This document shows, in pieces, positions 9,961 to 18,577 of a stretch of 64,000 bases of DNA. Every line of letters begins with the position of its first letter. Position 1 is the first letter of the stretch. Source of the DNA: Bradyrhizobium sp. U87765 SZCCT0048. Its GTDB lineage: Bacteria; Pseudomonadota; Alphaproteobacteria; Rhizobiales; Xanthobacteraceae. The position numbers and the translations under genes are program-made. The stretch lies in the NCBI RefSeq assembly GCF_018131225.1, contig NZ_JAFCMM010000001.1, positions 2,356,001 to 2,420,000 on the forward strand. Direction: 5' to 3'. The notes beneath the pieces were generated by a model. The model was given only the letters and a program-made list of their open reading frames with translations. It did no database searches and was not told where the DNA came from.

Positions 9961-10878
9961 ATGGATCAGCTCGCCGCCATGCGCGCCTTCGTCCGGGTTG
10001 TCGAGGCCGGCACCTTTCGCCAGGCCGCGGAATCCATGCGCATCCCAAAACCCACCATCACCAAGCTGATCCAGGGCCTGGAGACCCATGTCAGCACCAA
10101 GCTGCTCAACCGCACCACCCGGCGGGTCACGGTGACCCCCGACGGCGCCGCCTACTATGAGCGCGTCGTCCGCCTGCTCGGCGAACTCGACGAGCTCGAC
10201 GGCAGCATGGCGCTGTCCCAGGCCCACGCCAAGGGACGCCTGCGGGTCGACGTCGGCTCCTCGCTCGCCGTCCTCGTGATCATCCCCGCCCTGCCGGACT
10301 TCTACGCCCGTTATCCCGACATCCAGATCGACCTCGGCGTCACCGACCGCCCGGTCGATCTGATCGGCGAGAACGTCGACTGCGTGATCCGTGGCGGCAC
10401 GCTGAGCGACCAGTCGCTGATCGCCCGGCGCATCTCGGAGATCACCTTCGCAACCTGCGCCGCACCGTCCTACATCGCGCGCCATGGCGAGCCGCGGCAT
10501 CCCGCGGAGCTCAAGACGGGCCATCATGTCGTCAACTACTTCCATCCGCGTTCCGGGCGGATGTCGCCGCTCGACTTCACGGCCAACGGCGAGACCTTCG
10601 AAACTGCCGGACCGCACCGGATCGCGGTCAACGACAGCCTCGCCTATATTACGGCCGCGACCGCGGGCCTCGGCATTATCCAGGCGCCGATGTTCATGCT
10701 CCACAAGCACATCGAAGCAGGACGGCTGGTGCGCATCCTGAAGGACTGGACATCGGAGCCACTCAATATCCATGTCGTCTATCCGCCGAACCGGCACCTC
10801 AGCAACAAGCTGCGGGTGTTCGTCGACTGGATCGCCGACCTGTTCGCCCACCACGAGTTGCTGCAGATCCGGGCATGA
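9961..10878 (+). CDS. LysR-family transcriptional regulator of the efflux operon
   Basis: This 305-residue regulator has an N-terminal winged helix-turn-helix (MDQLAAMRAFVRVVEAGTF onward, recognition region RIPKPTITKLIQGLE) and a LysR substrate-binding domain from about residue 90. The ATG at 9961 gives the canonical family N-terminus; the reading frame stays open far upstream, but that part is not LysR-like. An AAGG lies about 9 bases before the start. It is divergent from the hydrolase-adaptor-pump operon, the usual arrangement for a LysR activator of RND pumps such as MexT/MexEF. The inducer is unknown. It is convergent with the pirin gene, 40 bases away. Confidence 0.9.
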   Translation: MDQLAAMRAFVRVVEAGTFRQAAESMRIPKPTITKLIQGLETHVSTKLLNRTTRRVTVTPDGAAYYERVVRLLGELDELDGSMALSQAHAKGRLRVDVGSSLAVLVIIPALPDFYARYPDIQIDLGVTDRPVDLIGENVDCVIRGGTLSDQSLIARRISEITFATCAAPSYIARHGEPRHPAELKTGHHVVNYFHPRSGRMSPLDFTANGETFETAGPHRIAVNDSLAYITAATAGLGIIQAPMFMLHKHIEAGRLVRILKDWTSEPLNIHVVYPPNRHLSNKLRVFVDWIADLFAHHELLQIRA

Positions 10879-10918
10879 TGTCCGCCCGCGGCTTGCGCGA
10901 ACGAACCTCACCGGGATG

Positions 10919-11617
10919 TCAGGCAGCGTCGACCAGCACGATCTCCGCGTCCGACAGCGCCGTGATCTTCACCACGTCCTCCTGACGGATGGCGGCACCG
11001 TCGCGCGCTTCGATGCGCACGCCGTTGACCTCGACCGCGCCCGACGACGGCACGAGATAGCCGTGGCGCTGCGTCCCGATCGCATAGGTCGCGGTCTCGC
11101 CGGCCTTGAGGGTGGCGCCGAGCACGCGGGCCTGAGAGCGGATCGGCAGCGCCTCGTCGTCGTCCGCAAACCCGCTCGCAAGGGTCACGAAGCGCCCGGA
11201 ACGGTCGGCCTTCGGAAACGGCTTGGCACCCCAGGCGGGTTGCCCTCCCTGTTCCAACGGAACGATCCAGATCTGGAAGATCTTGGTCGTCGCCGGTTCG
11301 AGGTTGTACTCGGCATGGCGGATGCCCGATCCCGCGCTCATCACCTGGACGTCCCCGGCTTCGGTGCGTCCGGTGTTGCCGAGACTGTCGCGATGGGTAA
11401 TGGCCCCTTCACGGACATAGGTGATGATTTCCATGTTAGCGTGGGGATGCGGCGGAAAGCCGGAGTTTGGCGCAATCTCGTCGTCGTTCCAGACCCGCAG
11501 CGAACCGATGCCGAGATTGGCCGGGTCATAGTGATCGCCGAAGGAAAAATGGTGCTTCGCCTTGAGCCAGCCGTGGTCGCCGCCGCCAAGCGCACCGAAG
11601 GGTTTGCGTTCGATCAT
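10919..11617 (-). CDS. Pirin family protein (bicupin, YhhW-like)
   Basis: The 232-residue protein matches bacterial pirins. The N-terminal cupin holds the metal ligands in HPHANMEI (about residues 57-64) and in RHAEYN (His near 101, Glu near 103). The opening RKPFGALGGGDHGWLKAKHHFSFGDHYDP is typical of the YhhW-type quercetinase-like pirins. Pirins bind Fe and have been described as quercetinases or redox sensors; which applies here cannot be told. It is convergent with the LysR gene, and its upstream side opens onto a 376-base non-coding stretch. Confidence 0.9.
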   Translation of the reverse strand: MIERKPFGALGGGDHGWLKAKHHFSFGDHYDPANLGIGSLRVWNDDEIAPNSGFPPHPHANMEIITYVREGAITHRDSLGNTGRTEAGDVQVMSAGSGIRHAEYNLEPATTKIFQIWIVPLEQGGQPAWGAKPFPKADRSGRFVTLASGFADDDEALPIRSQARVLGATLKAGETATYAIGTQRHGYLVPSSGAVEVNGVRIEARDGAAIRQEDVVKITALSDAEIVLVDAA

Positions 11618-11993
11618 TGGTATCGCTCCATATCATCGGCGTGATCACTCCGCCGCATGGCCACGATCACGTCGTTGTCGGTCATCGATGTAGATGCAGC
11701 ACGCCGTCGATGAAATAGAAACGGGCGAAACTTATTGTTTCCCTTTTCTGCCCTTGCGGAGTGGGCCCATATTTCAGGTCGTTTCTCGGCCAGCGCTGCG
11801 CTTCACTTGCCGCAGCGCGCCCTTTGCTTTGCGAGTGCAGCAAAGCGCGCTGCAACGCGGCGACAGTGATGAAGCAAATTTGGGCGCGCCCATCGCGCGA
11901 CGGACGTGGTATCGTTTAACGCCTCGTCGAGGCCAAAGAAGATCGCTCGATCAAACAAAAATTGCAGCCCGCGCGCTGTTGAGGAGTGAAACG
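11618..11993. other. Long intergenic region with structured leader
   Basis: This 376-base stretch separates the minus-strand pirin from the plus-strand PQQ-type dehydrogenase. No convincing coding frame was found. It probably carries both promoters. The central part (11793-11853) contains two overlapping inverted repeats listed separately. The last bases hold a strong GAGGAG ribosome site ahead of the ATG at 11994. Confidence 0.6.
11793..11853. promoter_or_regulatory. Two mutually exclusive stem-loops upstream of the PQQ-type dehydrogenase
   Basis: GCGCTGCG (11793-11800) can pair with CGCAGCGC (11811-11818) across a 10-base loop. Alternatively GCAGCGCG (11812-11819) plus CTTTGCT (11822-11828) can pair with AGCAAAG plus CGCGCTGC (11839-11853), giving 15 pairs with a 2-base bulge and a 10-base loop. 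The segment 11811-11819 belongs to both stems, so only one can form. Neither is followed by a T run. An attenuator-like leader is possible, but a plain GC-rich repeat cannot be excluded. Confidence 0.4.
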
Positions 11994-13247
11994 ATGGTTT
12001 TCAGACCCGCTCGTGCCTTTTCGGCTCTCGCACTTGTTTCGATGATCGTAATGGGCGGCGCTGTCAGCGCTGCAGAACTCAAGAGCTACAAATCCGGAAC
12101 CAAGGAGTTCTGGACGCATCCGCCGGATGACTGGTTCCTCGGCGACGAGACCGAGGGGCAGAAGGGACTGGCACCGCCATCCGGTCCGCCGACCGGCGCC
12201 TCCGACAAGGAGCTCGCCGATCTCATCACCAAGATCAAGCTGCCGCCCGGATTCAAGATCGACGTCTATGCCAGTGGCGTGCTCGCCGCACGACAGATGG
12301 CATGGGGCGACAAGGGCACCCTGTTCGTCGGCTCGTTCGGCCTTGGCAACGTCTATGCGATCACCGACGAGGGCGGTAAGAAAACGGTCAAGACCATCCT
12401 CAAGGGCCTCAAGATGCCGACCGGCCTCGCGTTCAAGGACGGCGCACTCTACGTCATCGATATAGACAAGCTGATCCGTTACGACAACGCCGAAGCCAAT
12501 CTCGACAAGATGCCCGAAGGCAAGGTGGTGTATGACGACATGCCGTCGTATCCCGCCCATGGCTGGAAGTACCTCGTCACCGACAAGGACGGCTGGTTCT
12601 ACGTTCCGTTCGGACCGCCCTTCAACATCGGCATTCCGCCGACCAGCGTGTCGCAGATCCGCCGCGTCGATCCCAGGACCGGCAACGCGGAGATCGTCGC
12701 ACTCGGCGTGCGCAACAGCGTCGGCGGCGACATCGATCCGCGCAGCGGCAAGTACTGGTTCACCGAGAACGCCCGCGACTGGCTCGGCGACGACAGTCCC
12801 AGCGACAAGCTCAACGTGATCAACAAGCACGGTGAGCACTTCGGCTACCCGTATTGCCACCAGGGCGACATCCCCGATCCGAAGTTTGCCATGGGCCATA
12901 AGTGTTCGGAGTTCTCGCCCCCCGCCTTCAATCTCGGCGATCATGTCGCGCCGCTGGGCATGAAGTTCTACACCGGCAGCCAGTTCCCGGCGAAGTACAA
13001 GAACGCCATATTCATCGCCGAGCATGGTTCGTGGAACCGGCACAAGTACCAGGGCGGCCGCATCGTTGTCGTCACCGCCGACGTCAACGGCAAGAACGCC
13101 AAGCAGGAAATCTTCGCCTCTGGGTGGATCAACGGCGACCAGAGCTATCTTGGTCGCCCCGACGACATCATCCTGGCGAAGGACGGCTCGATCCTGGTCG
13201 CGGACGACTGGGCGGGCGCGATCTATCGCATCAGCTACACCAAGTGA
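11994..13247 (+). CDS. Secreted PQQ-dependent sugar dehydrogenase-like beta-propeller (sorbosone-dehydrogenase type)
   Basis: This 417-residue protein has an N-terminal signal peptide (hydrophobic 8-24, cleavage after VSAAE likely) and a six-bladed propeller pattern like the sorbosone/glucose dehydrogenase family (FKIDVYASGVLAARQMAW, LGVRNSVGGDID, IAEHGSWNR, GRPDDIILAKDGSILVADD). Such proteins oxidise sugars or alcohols in the periplasm with PQQ, passing electrons to cytochrome c. The start is set by GAGGAG eight bases upstream; the long in-frame extension before it is not protein-like. A dihaem cytochrome c follows, the likely electron acceptor. Substrate and PQQ dependence are inferred from family only. 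Confidence 0.85.
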   Translation: MVFRPARAFSALALVSMIVMGGAVSAAELKSYKSGTKEFWTHPPDDWFLGDETEGQKGLAPPSGPPTGASDKELADLITKIKLPPGFKIDVYASGVLAARQMAWGDKGTLFVGSFGLGNVYAITDEGGKKTVKTILKGLKMPTGLAFKDGALYVIDIDKLIRYDNAEANLDKMPEGKVVYDDMPSYPAHGWKYLVTDKDGWFYVPFGPPFNIGIPPTSVSQIRRVDPRTGNAEIVALGVRNSVGGDIDPRSGKYWFTENARDWLGDDSPSDKLNVINKHGEHFGYPYCHQGDIPDPKFAMGHKCSEFSPPAFNLGDHVAPLGMKFYTGSQFPAKYKNAIFIAEHGSWNRHKYQGGRIVVVTADVNGKNAKQEIFASGWINGDQSYLGRPDDIILAKDGSILVADDWAGAIYRISYTK

Positions 13248-13263
13248 TGTGACCTGACCCGAA

Positions 13264-13292
13264 CGCCGCGGCTCTCACCGGGAGCCGCGGCG
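13264..13292 (+). terminator. Strong GC hairpin between dehydrogenase and cytochrome genes
   Basis: CGCCGCGGCTC (13264-13274) and GAGCCGCGGCG (13282-13292) form a perfect 11-base stem with a 7-base loop, 17 bases after the dehydrogenase stop. Only CTTTG follows, so termination would be weak. It may partly terminate or stabilise the upstream message and set the ratio of the two products. Confidence 0.5.
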
Positions 13293-13322
13293 CTTTGCCG
13301 TCGTCATCAGGAACCGATCGCC

Positions 13323-13919
13323 ATGCGTTTTCTCTCCTCATTTGCCTTCGCCGGCGTTGCCGCATGCCTCCTGCTATCCGGCATGCCCGCGCACGCCGCC
13401 GATACCGCTGCAATCCAGGACAAGCTCCAACTGTGCGAAAGCTGCCACAGCAAGGATGGCATCTCGGTGCTGCCGGAGATTCCGTCGATCGCTGGCCAGC
13501 CCGATCAATATCTGCAATGGCAGCTGGTGTTCTTCCGTGCCGGCACGCGCAAGAGCGATCAGATGTCGCCGGTCGCGGCCGACCTCAGCAACGAGGACAT
13601 CCGTAATCTCGCCGGCTATTTCGCAGGCTTGCGCGCCCCGTCGGCGCCGCCCGCGGATGACAATCCGGCATTGTCGGAAGCCGGCGCGAAGATCGCGGCG
13701 CAGAACCGCTGCGCATCCTGCCACACCGATACCTTCGCCGGCACCAAGGCCGTCGCCCGGATCGCCGGCCAGCGCGAGGACTACCTGCTCAAGGCCCTCA
13801 AGGACTACAAGAGCGGTGTGCGTTCGGGCGGCGGCATGGCAGCCATGGCCGAGGTCGCCTATCCGCTGAACGAAGACCAGATCAAGGCACTGGCGCACTG
13901 GCTTGCGCATCTGAAGTGA
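13323..13919 (+). CDS. Periplasmic dihaem cytochrome c (c4-like)
   Basis: A signal peptide (residues 1-25, ending AHA-A) is followed by two class I cytochrome c domains. The haem sites are CESCH (Cys38, Cys41, His42) and CASCH (Cys130, Cys133, His134). Met81 is a candidate axial ligand of the first domain; a Met in the GGGMAAM segment could serve the second. At 198 residues it matches the c4/c553 tandem type. It lies 75 bases after the PQQ-type dehydrogenase and is probably its electron acceptor. It is convergent with the ebo operon, whose last gene ends 71 bases away. Confidence 0.9.
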   Translation: MRFLSSFAFAGVAACLLLSGMPAHAADTAAIQDKLQLCESCHSKDGISVLPEIPSIAGQPDQYLQWQLVFFRAGTRKSDQMSPVAADLSNEDIRNLAGYFAGLRAPSAPPADDNPALSEAGAKIAAQNRCASCHTDTFAGTKAVARIAGQREDYLLKALKDYKSGVRSGGGMAAMAEVAYPLNEDQIKALAHWLAHLK

Positions 13920-13990
13920 GTACGCGGTGTCTGCGGACAGCGCCCCCTCGACGCATCGACACGCCCCAAACAGCGCCGCTGGAGCCAGCG

Positions 13991-15124
13991 TCAGCGGATC
14001 ACGAGATCGTCCGCCGGGCGGCCCGGCTGTTCGATCCGCGGCGTCTGCCCGCCGCGCAGCACGGAATTGCCTTCATAGAGCGTGCGCTGGTCGATCGCCG
14101 CCGGCGTCAGCCAGTGCTCCTCGCGCATCTCGCCGTTGAGGCCATAGACAGCCAGCGCGTTGTCGTACACCACCTGGCGGATCGCCGCCGCGGCGACACC
14201 ACGCTGCGCCATCAGGCGTGCAGTCTTGGCCACCGCCAGCGGATCGGACACGCCCCAGTCGCACGCAGAATTGACGATCAGCCGTTCGGGGCCGAAGCTC
14301 TCGACGATCGCCGCCATGCGCTCACTGCCCATCTTGGTGTTGGGATAGATCGAGAACGCGCACCAATAGCCGCGGTCGCGCACCTCGCGCACCGTCTCCT
14401 CGTTGTTGTGATCGATGACGCAGCGTTGCGGATCGAAGCCGTGTTCCTCGAGCACGTCCATGGTCCGCAGCGTACCGGCCCGCTTGTCGCGATGGGGCGT
14501 ATGAATCATGATCGGCAGCTCGAACTCCTTGGCGAACTCGATCTGCGCGCGCAGCGCCTTGTCCTCCGCCGGGCTCTGCTCGTCGTAACCGAGCTCGCCC
14601 ATGGCCACCACGCCTTCCTTGACCAGGAAGCGCGGCAAGGCATCGAGAACTTCCTCCGCCAACGCCTGGTTGTTGGCCTCCTTGGGATTGAGGCCGATGG
14701 TGCAGTAATGGCGGATGCCGAACTGGCCGGCGCGAAAGCGCTCGAAGCCCGAGATCTGGGCAAAATAGTCGATGAAGCTGCCGACATTGGTGCGGGGCTG
14801 CCCGAGCCAGAACGCCGGCTCCAGCACCGCGACCACCCCGGCCCGCGCCATCGCCTCATAATCGTCGGTCGAGCGCGAGATCATATGGGCGTGCGGATCG
14901 ATGATCATGCCTCCATAACCTCCGCCGCCATCGACGGGCGCCCGGCCGGCGCCGTTGCCGGCACGCGCGGCGAGACGCTGGACGTCGTCGAGCAGGCGCG
15001 CCAGCTTGTCGGAGGTCAGCCGGCCATTGCAGCACGGACACGACAGCTCCGTGTCGCCGAGCATATCCTTCAGAGTCTGCGGATCACACGGCAGCGCGGC
15101 GAACGGAGATGGCGTGTCGGTCAT
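13991..15124 (-). CDS. eboB: EboB: TatD-like metal-dependent hydrolase of the ebo cluster
   Basis: The 377-residue protein contains a TatD/amidohydrolase-type TIM barrel with metal-site pattern DPHAHM (Asp76, His78, His80), MGELGYDE, MIHTPHRDK, CVIDHNNEE and NSACDWG. It was assigned to EboB because it shares an operon with all other ebo genes. A roughly 70-residue N-terminal extension before the barrel carries a CPCC cluster (29-32), unusual for TatD proteins and possibly metal-binding. The ATG overlaps the upstream cytochrome stop (ATGA), pointing to translational coupling. The biochemical role of EboB is not established; cyanobacterial studies link the cluster to precursor export. Confidence 0.82.
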   Translation of the reverse strand: MTDTPSPFAALPCDPQTLKDMLGDTELSCPCCNGRLTSDKLARLLDDVQRLAARAGNGAGRAPVDGGGGYGGMIIDPHAHMISRSTDDYEAMARAGVVAVLEPAFWLGQPRTNVGSFIDYFAQISGFERFRAGQFGIRHYCTIGLNPKEANNQALAEEVLDALPRFLVKEGVVAMGELGYDEQSPAEDKALRAQIEFAKEFELPIMIHTPHRDKRAGTLRTMDVLEEHGFDPQRCVIDHNNEETVREVRDRGYWCAFSIYPNTKMGSERMAAIVESFGPERLIVNSACDWGVSDPLAVAKTARLMAQRGVAAAAIRQVVYDNALAVYGLNGEMREEHWLTPAAIDQRTLYEGNSVLRGGQTPRIEQPGRPADDLVIR

Positions 15125-15603
15125 TTGTCCAGCGTCCTGACGTAAGCGATGATGCGCAGCATATCGTCCTGTTTCATGCCACGTCGATGGAACGATTGCA
15201 TCGCGCCGCTAGCGCCGCCATAGATGACCGAGAACATGCCGGGGTCGGTCAGCACCTGCTTGTAGACGACCTCCTTGCCGACCAGCGTCGGCCCCATCTT
15301 GCCGGTGCCATCGGCGCCGTGACAGATGATGCAGTTCGACGTGTAGAGCTTCTTGCCGGCCGCGACCGCATCGGCATCGCTGCGGTAGGGATTGACCCCG
15401 GTGTCCTTGAAACTCTTGAGCGCCGGCGTCTCGACCTCACCCGGCAGCAGCTCGAAGGTCATCGGCGAATTGTCCAGCGGGCTCTTGAAGTCGGAGCGGT
15501 CGTCGGCGCAGGCCGAGCGTACGCCCGCCAGCACGGTCAGGGCAAGCAAGAGAACGGGGAACTGGCGCACGGCATGACGCGGCAAACGGTATCCAGACGG
15601 CAT
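15121..15603 (-). CDS. Periplasmic monohaem cytochrome c within the ebo operon
   Basis: This 160-residue protein has a signal peptide (hydrophobic about 15-28, cleavage near ACA-D) and one haem site CIICH (Cys91, Cys94, His95). MQSFHRRGMKQDDMLRIIAYVRTL near the C-terminus supplies likely Met ligands. An ATG at 15612 is also in frame; 15603 is preferred because AGGA lies eight bases before it. The gene sits between the PQQ-type dehydrogenase and eboB, overlapping the latter by four bases. It resembles small cytochromes that accept electrons from periplasmic quinoprotein dehydrogenases, which fits its neighbour (inference). Confidence 0.88.
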   Translation of the reverse strand: MPSGYRLPRHAVRQFPVLLLALTVLAGVRSACADDRSDFKSPLDNSPMTFELLPGEVETPALKSFKDTGVNPYRSDADAVAAGKKLYTSNCIICHGADGTGKMGPTLVGKEVVYKQVLTDPGMFSVIYGGASGAMQSFHRRGMKQDDMLRIIAYVRTLDK

Positions 15604-15683
15604 CGGCAACATCCTGCGACTGTCGGTTGAAACGTCATCGCCCGCGAACTGCGCGGGCGATGAGATTTTCCTGGTGCGACGAC

Positions 15684-17102
15684 TCAGCCGCCCTTTGCCT
15701 TGGCAACCTCGGCCCCGGTCGGCACCTTGTCCGCCGGCATCACGCGCCACAGGGCACCGACCGGATTGGCGTTGGGGCCCTTGTCGTCGGTGTAGAAGCA
15801 GTAGCAGTTCGTCGCCAGCACGAAGCCGTCGGCATCGACATTGCCGGCGGTGAACTGCAACTGGGTCTGCATGAACTCCTGCATCTGCCACTTGTTGGCA
15901 CCGCCGTCCCAGGCCACGCCGAACAGCCGTCCTGAGCACCAGTCGCCGACCAGATAGGTCTTGGTCATGCCGGCATAGTTGGCAACACCGAGCCCCTGGG
16001 CCGAACAGCCCGTGCCCTGCGTCGCCTTCGGGCCGGTTTCGAACGGCTGATCATGCGGATACTCCGCCGCCGGCAGGGTACCCACGATGGGACACTTCTG
16101 GTCCGCCGAGAGCGCCGGATGACAGTAGGAGCCCTGGTTAAACTTCCAGCCGTAGTTCTCGCCGCCCTTCGACGACGCCGGCTGGTAGTTGATCTCCTCC
16201 CAGTGGTTCTGGCCGACATCGGCGATAAACAGGTCGCCCGACTTCTGGTCGAAGTGGAACATGTAGGGATTGCGCAGGCCGTAAGCCCAGATCTCCGGGC
16301 GCGACCCGATCTTGTTCTGGGCGAAGCCCTGCTCGTTGATACCGAACAGCGACATCAGCTGGGCCTTGTCAGCCTTGGCGAACGGATTGTCCTTGGGGAT
16401 CGCATAGGGCGTATCGTCATCGGTATCGACATCGATACGCAGCAGCTTGCCCCACAGCACGCTGAGACTCTGGCCGGCGTTGAGCGGATCGCCTTCCCAG
16501 CCTGCGTCCCCCTTGCCGATGTAGAGCTTGCCGTCGGGCCCGAAGGTGATCATGCCGCCGTAGTGGTTGTAGTACGGCTGCGGAATGTTCATCAGGACCT
16601 TGACGGTCTTGGTGAGCTGTTCCGACGAGATCTGGTTCGGACTCTTCGGATCGACGGTGATGCGGGCAATAATCGATGCGCCATTGAACGGCAGCGACGC
16701 ATAGTGGACGTAAACGTAGCCGTTATCCTTGAACTTCGGATGGAGCGCGATCGACCACAGGCCCTGCTCGACGAAACCGGTCTGCACGTCGGAGCCGAGC
16801 GGATTGAAGTTGGTGAGATCGAGGAACGGCTCTGCCTGGACCTTGCCGTCCTTGCCGACGATGCGCACGCGGCCCGCGCGCTCGACGACGAAGATCCGGC
16901 CCGAGCCGTCGTTGGCTGCGGTCACTCCGACCGGATCATGGAAACCATCAGCGACTTTGACGAGCGCCAATTTCTGGGCGCCCGGTACCTTGCCTCCTGG
17001 TTGTGCGACTTCCGGCGGCGATGCCGGAATCTGCTGGGCATGGCTTGCAGTCATGCCAGCGCACATCGCGGCCGCAAGGGCAGCGAGCGTAGCCTTCCTC
17101 AT
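15684..17102 (-). CDS. Secreted PQQ-dependent sugar dehydrogenase (soluble aldose dehydrogenase type) in the ebo operon
   Basis: The 472-residue protein has a signal peptide (residues 1-22, SHA-Q) and the beta-propeller signature of soluble glucose / YliI-type aldose dehydrogenases: HYGGMITFGPDGKLYIGKGD, WGKLLRIDVD, EIWAYGLRNPYMFHFD and IADVGQNHWEEINY. It should work in the periplasm with PQQ. Eight or more cysteines in the last third (for example SYCHPALSADQKC, NCYCF) suggest disulfides. The start at 17102 has a GGAG about 10 bases upstream. The cytochrome c gene follows 80 bases later. It is a second PQQ-type enzyme besides the one at 11994. Its presence inside an ebo operon is the unusual point. 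Confidence 0.87.
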   Translation of the reverse strand: MRKATLAALAAAMCAGMTASHAQQIPASPPEVAQPGGKVPGAQKLALVKVADGFHDPVGVTAANDGSGRIFVVERAGRVRIVGKDGKVQAEPFLDLTNFNPLGSDVQTGFVEQGLWSIALHPKFKDNGYVYVHYASLPFNGASIIARITVDPKSPNQISSEQLTKTVKVLMNIPQPYYNHYGGMITFGPDGKLYIGKGDAGWEGDPLNAGQSLSVLWGKLLRIDVDTDDDTPYAIPKDNPFAKADKAQLMSLFGINEQGFAQNKIGSRPEIWAYGLRNPYMFHFDQKSGDLFIADVGQNHWEEINYQPASSKGGENYGWKFNQGSYCHPALSADQKCPIVGTLPAAEYPHDQPFETGPKATQGTGCSAQGLGVANYAGMTKTYLVGDWCSGRLFGVAWDGGANKWQMQEFMQTQLQFTAGNVDADGFVLATNCYCFYTDDKGPNANPVGALWRVMPADKVPTGAEVAKAKGG

Positions 17103-17267
17103 GATGACTGAACTCCGTTGTCGTTTCCCCGGCCTGCGTTCTTTCTTCGTGTGAGGCCAGAAGCGAATGCTATCGGCTTCTTGTGAAGCTGCAATGGAAA
17201 TCGACCGCAACAGGCCAGCACGACTGTCGAATGCATGCCGTGTCGCAACATCATCATCGCGCGTGCG

Positions 17268-17666
17268 TCACATCGGCGCGCCGCGTGCACGGAAGGAGAC
17301 TGCAGCGATGATCGTCACGACGACCAGCATGAGCGCCGCGTTGACCGCGTGCAGACCGACACCGATCGCAAGACGTCCTTCGAGCGCGCGGTGCACAAGC
17401 ACGTACTGCAGTGCAATCTGGATGATCGGCATCGCCGCGAGCCCGATCGACCGCCACCCCAGCGCGCCCAGCCAGGCTACGATCGGCAGGGGAACGACCA
17501 GCCATTGAAACACGGCAACCCAGGCCTGGTGATAGCTCCACCACTCCGGATTGGTCATCGCCGCCATGCCGGCGGTGAAGAACTGCACGAACAGAGCGAT
17601 GACCAGCAGGACCGCCAGCCACGTCAATGCCGTGCGCGCCGGGACGACAATATCGCGGCGTGTCAT
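17268..17666 (-). CDS. Small four-helix membrane protein in the ebo operon
   Basis: This 132-residue protein has four predicted membrane helices (about 13-33, 50-68, 72-90 and 100-123) and no known catalytic motif. I do not recognise it with confidence; it looks like small DoxX- or DUF-type membrane proteins. The ATG overlaps the eboA stop (ATGA), so it is translated with the cluster. It precedes the secreted dehydrogenase by 165 bases. It could anchor or help move an ebo product across the membrane, but only position supports this. Confidence 0.75.
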   Translation of the reverse strand: MTRRDIVVPARTALTWLAVLLVIALFVQFFTAGMAAMTNPEWWSYHQAWVAVFQWLVVPLPIVAWLGALGWRSIGLAAMPIIQIALQYVLVHRALEGRLAIGVGLHAVNAALMLVVVTIIAAVSFRARGAPM

Positions 17667-18568
17667 GCGAGAATGCGCCAGTCGGCACCGCTCGTGTCGA
17701 GCGCGGCATGCAGTGCCATTAGCCGCTGGTCGAACGCTGGATCGAGCCGCAGATGCGGCGCAGCGCGCAACGCCAGCGCGACCGCCAGCCTGTCCGTATC
17801 GCTGCCGCTGCGCAAGACATGCTCCAGCGCGGCAATGCCCTCCGCGTCGGCGTGCGGCGCAACACAGCGCCAGACTTCGCGGCTGATGGGCCGCCCCGCG
17901 GCCCAGCGCTCATGGGCCAGCCCCACCAGCATGGTGGAGAGGTGCGGATTGCCGCGGGCATCCAGACCCTGGATCGGCCACAGTGGCGCTTCGATGAAGA
18001 TCGCCTTCACCACCATGTGGTTCCAGGCGTCCTCGTCGAAGAACGTGCCGGGATAGGGATTGCGGTGCGCCACCGCCTCGAACACCGGCCGCATGCCGGA
18101 GCGCACCGCCTCGCGCGCCCGCGGCTCCAGCAGCGCGCCACCCGGGTAGAGCGGCAGGCCCTTGCAGAGCGCGATCAGTTCGTTGATCTCGGCGCTGCGA
18201 CAGAAGCCATCGAACCGCGCGACAAACGCGGCATCGTCGCCACGATGCCCCGCGAGCATGAAGGCGACCCGAGCCAGTTGATCGACGCTCCACTCCGTGA
18301 TGTCGAGGCCGTCGCACAGCGCGGCGGCACGGGCGAGGTCGTCAGGGCTGGCCGCGAGATCGGCCTTGCGGAGCTTGCGCGGCGCCAGCCCGATGGCGAC
18401 GCCGCGCGCCCGTTCGGTCGGCGCATCCAATAGAGTCTGCAGCGTCTGGCCGAACCACGCTGCGCCTGCAGGCGACGCCCGCGCGACCAGATCCGTGGCG
18501 AACGCCAGATAGCGACGGGCGCTGGCCTCCCCCGGGTCAACGCCGCCGCCATCCTGCCCGCCGGTCAT
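17663..18568 (-). CDS. eboA: EboA domain protein
   Basis: The 301-residue protein is cytoplasmic, alpha-helical and rich in Ala and Leu. It is recognised as EboA by the block HRNPYPGTFFDEDAWNHMV (about residues 170-188), followed by KAIFIEAPLWPI, and by its position among eboC, eboE and eboD. No enzymatic motif is evident and no biochemical function is established for the family. It starts nine bases after the eboC stop and overlaps the next gene by four bases. The GC-rich, Ala-rich composition is ordinary for this genome, giving no sign of recent transfer. Confidence 0.85.
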   Translation of the reverse strand: MTGGQDGGGVDPGEASARRYLAFATDLVARASPAGAAWFGQTLQTLLDAPTERARGVAIGLAPRKLRKADLAASPDDLARAAALCDGLDITEWSVDQLARVAFMLAGHRGDDAAFVARFDGFCRSAEINELIALCKGLPLYPGGALLEPRAREAVRSGMRPVFEAVAHRNPYPGTFFDEDAWNHMVVKAIFIEAPLWPIQGLDARGNPHLSTMLVGLAHERWAAGRPISREVWRCVAPHADAEGIAALEHVLRSGSDTDRLAVALALRAAPHLRLDPAFDQRLMALHAALDTSGADWRILA

Positions 18569-18577
18569 CGCCTGTCC

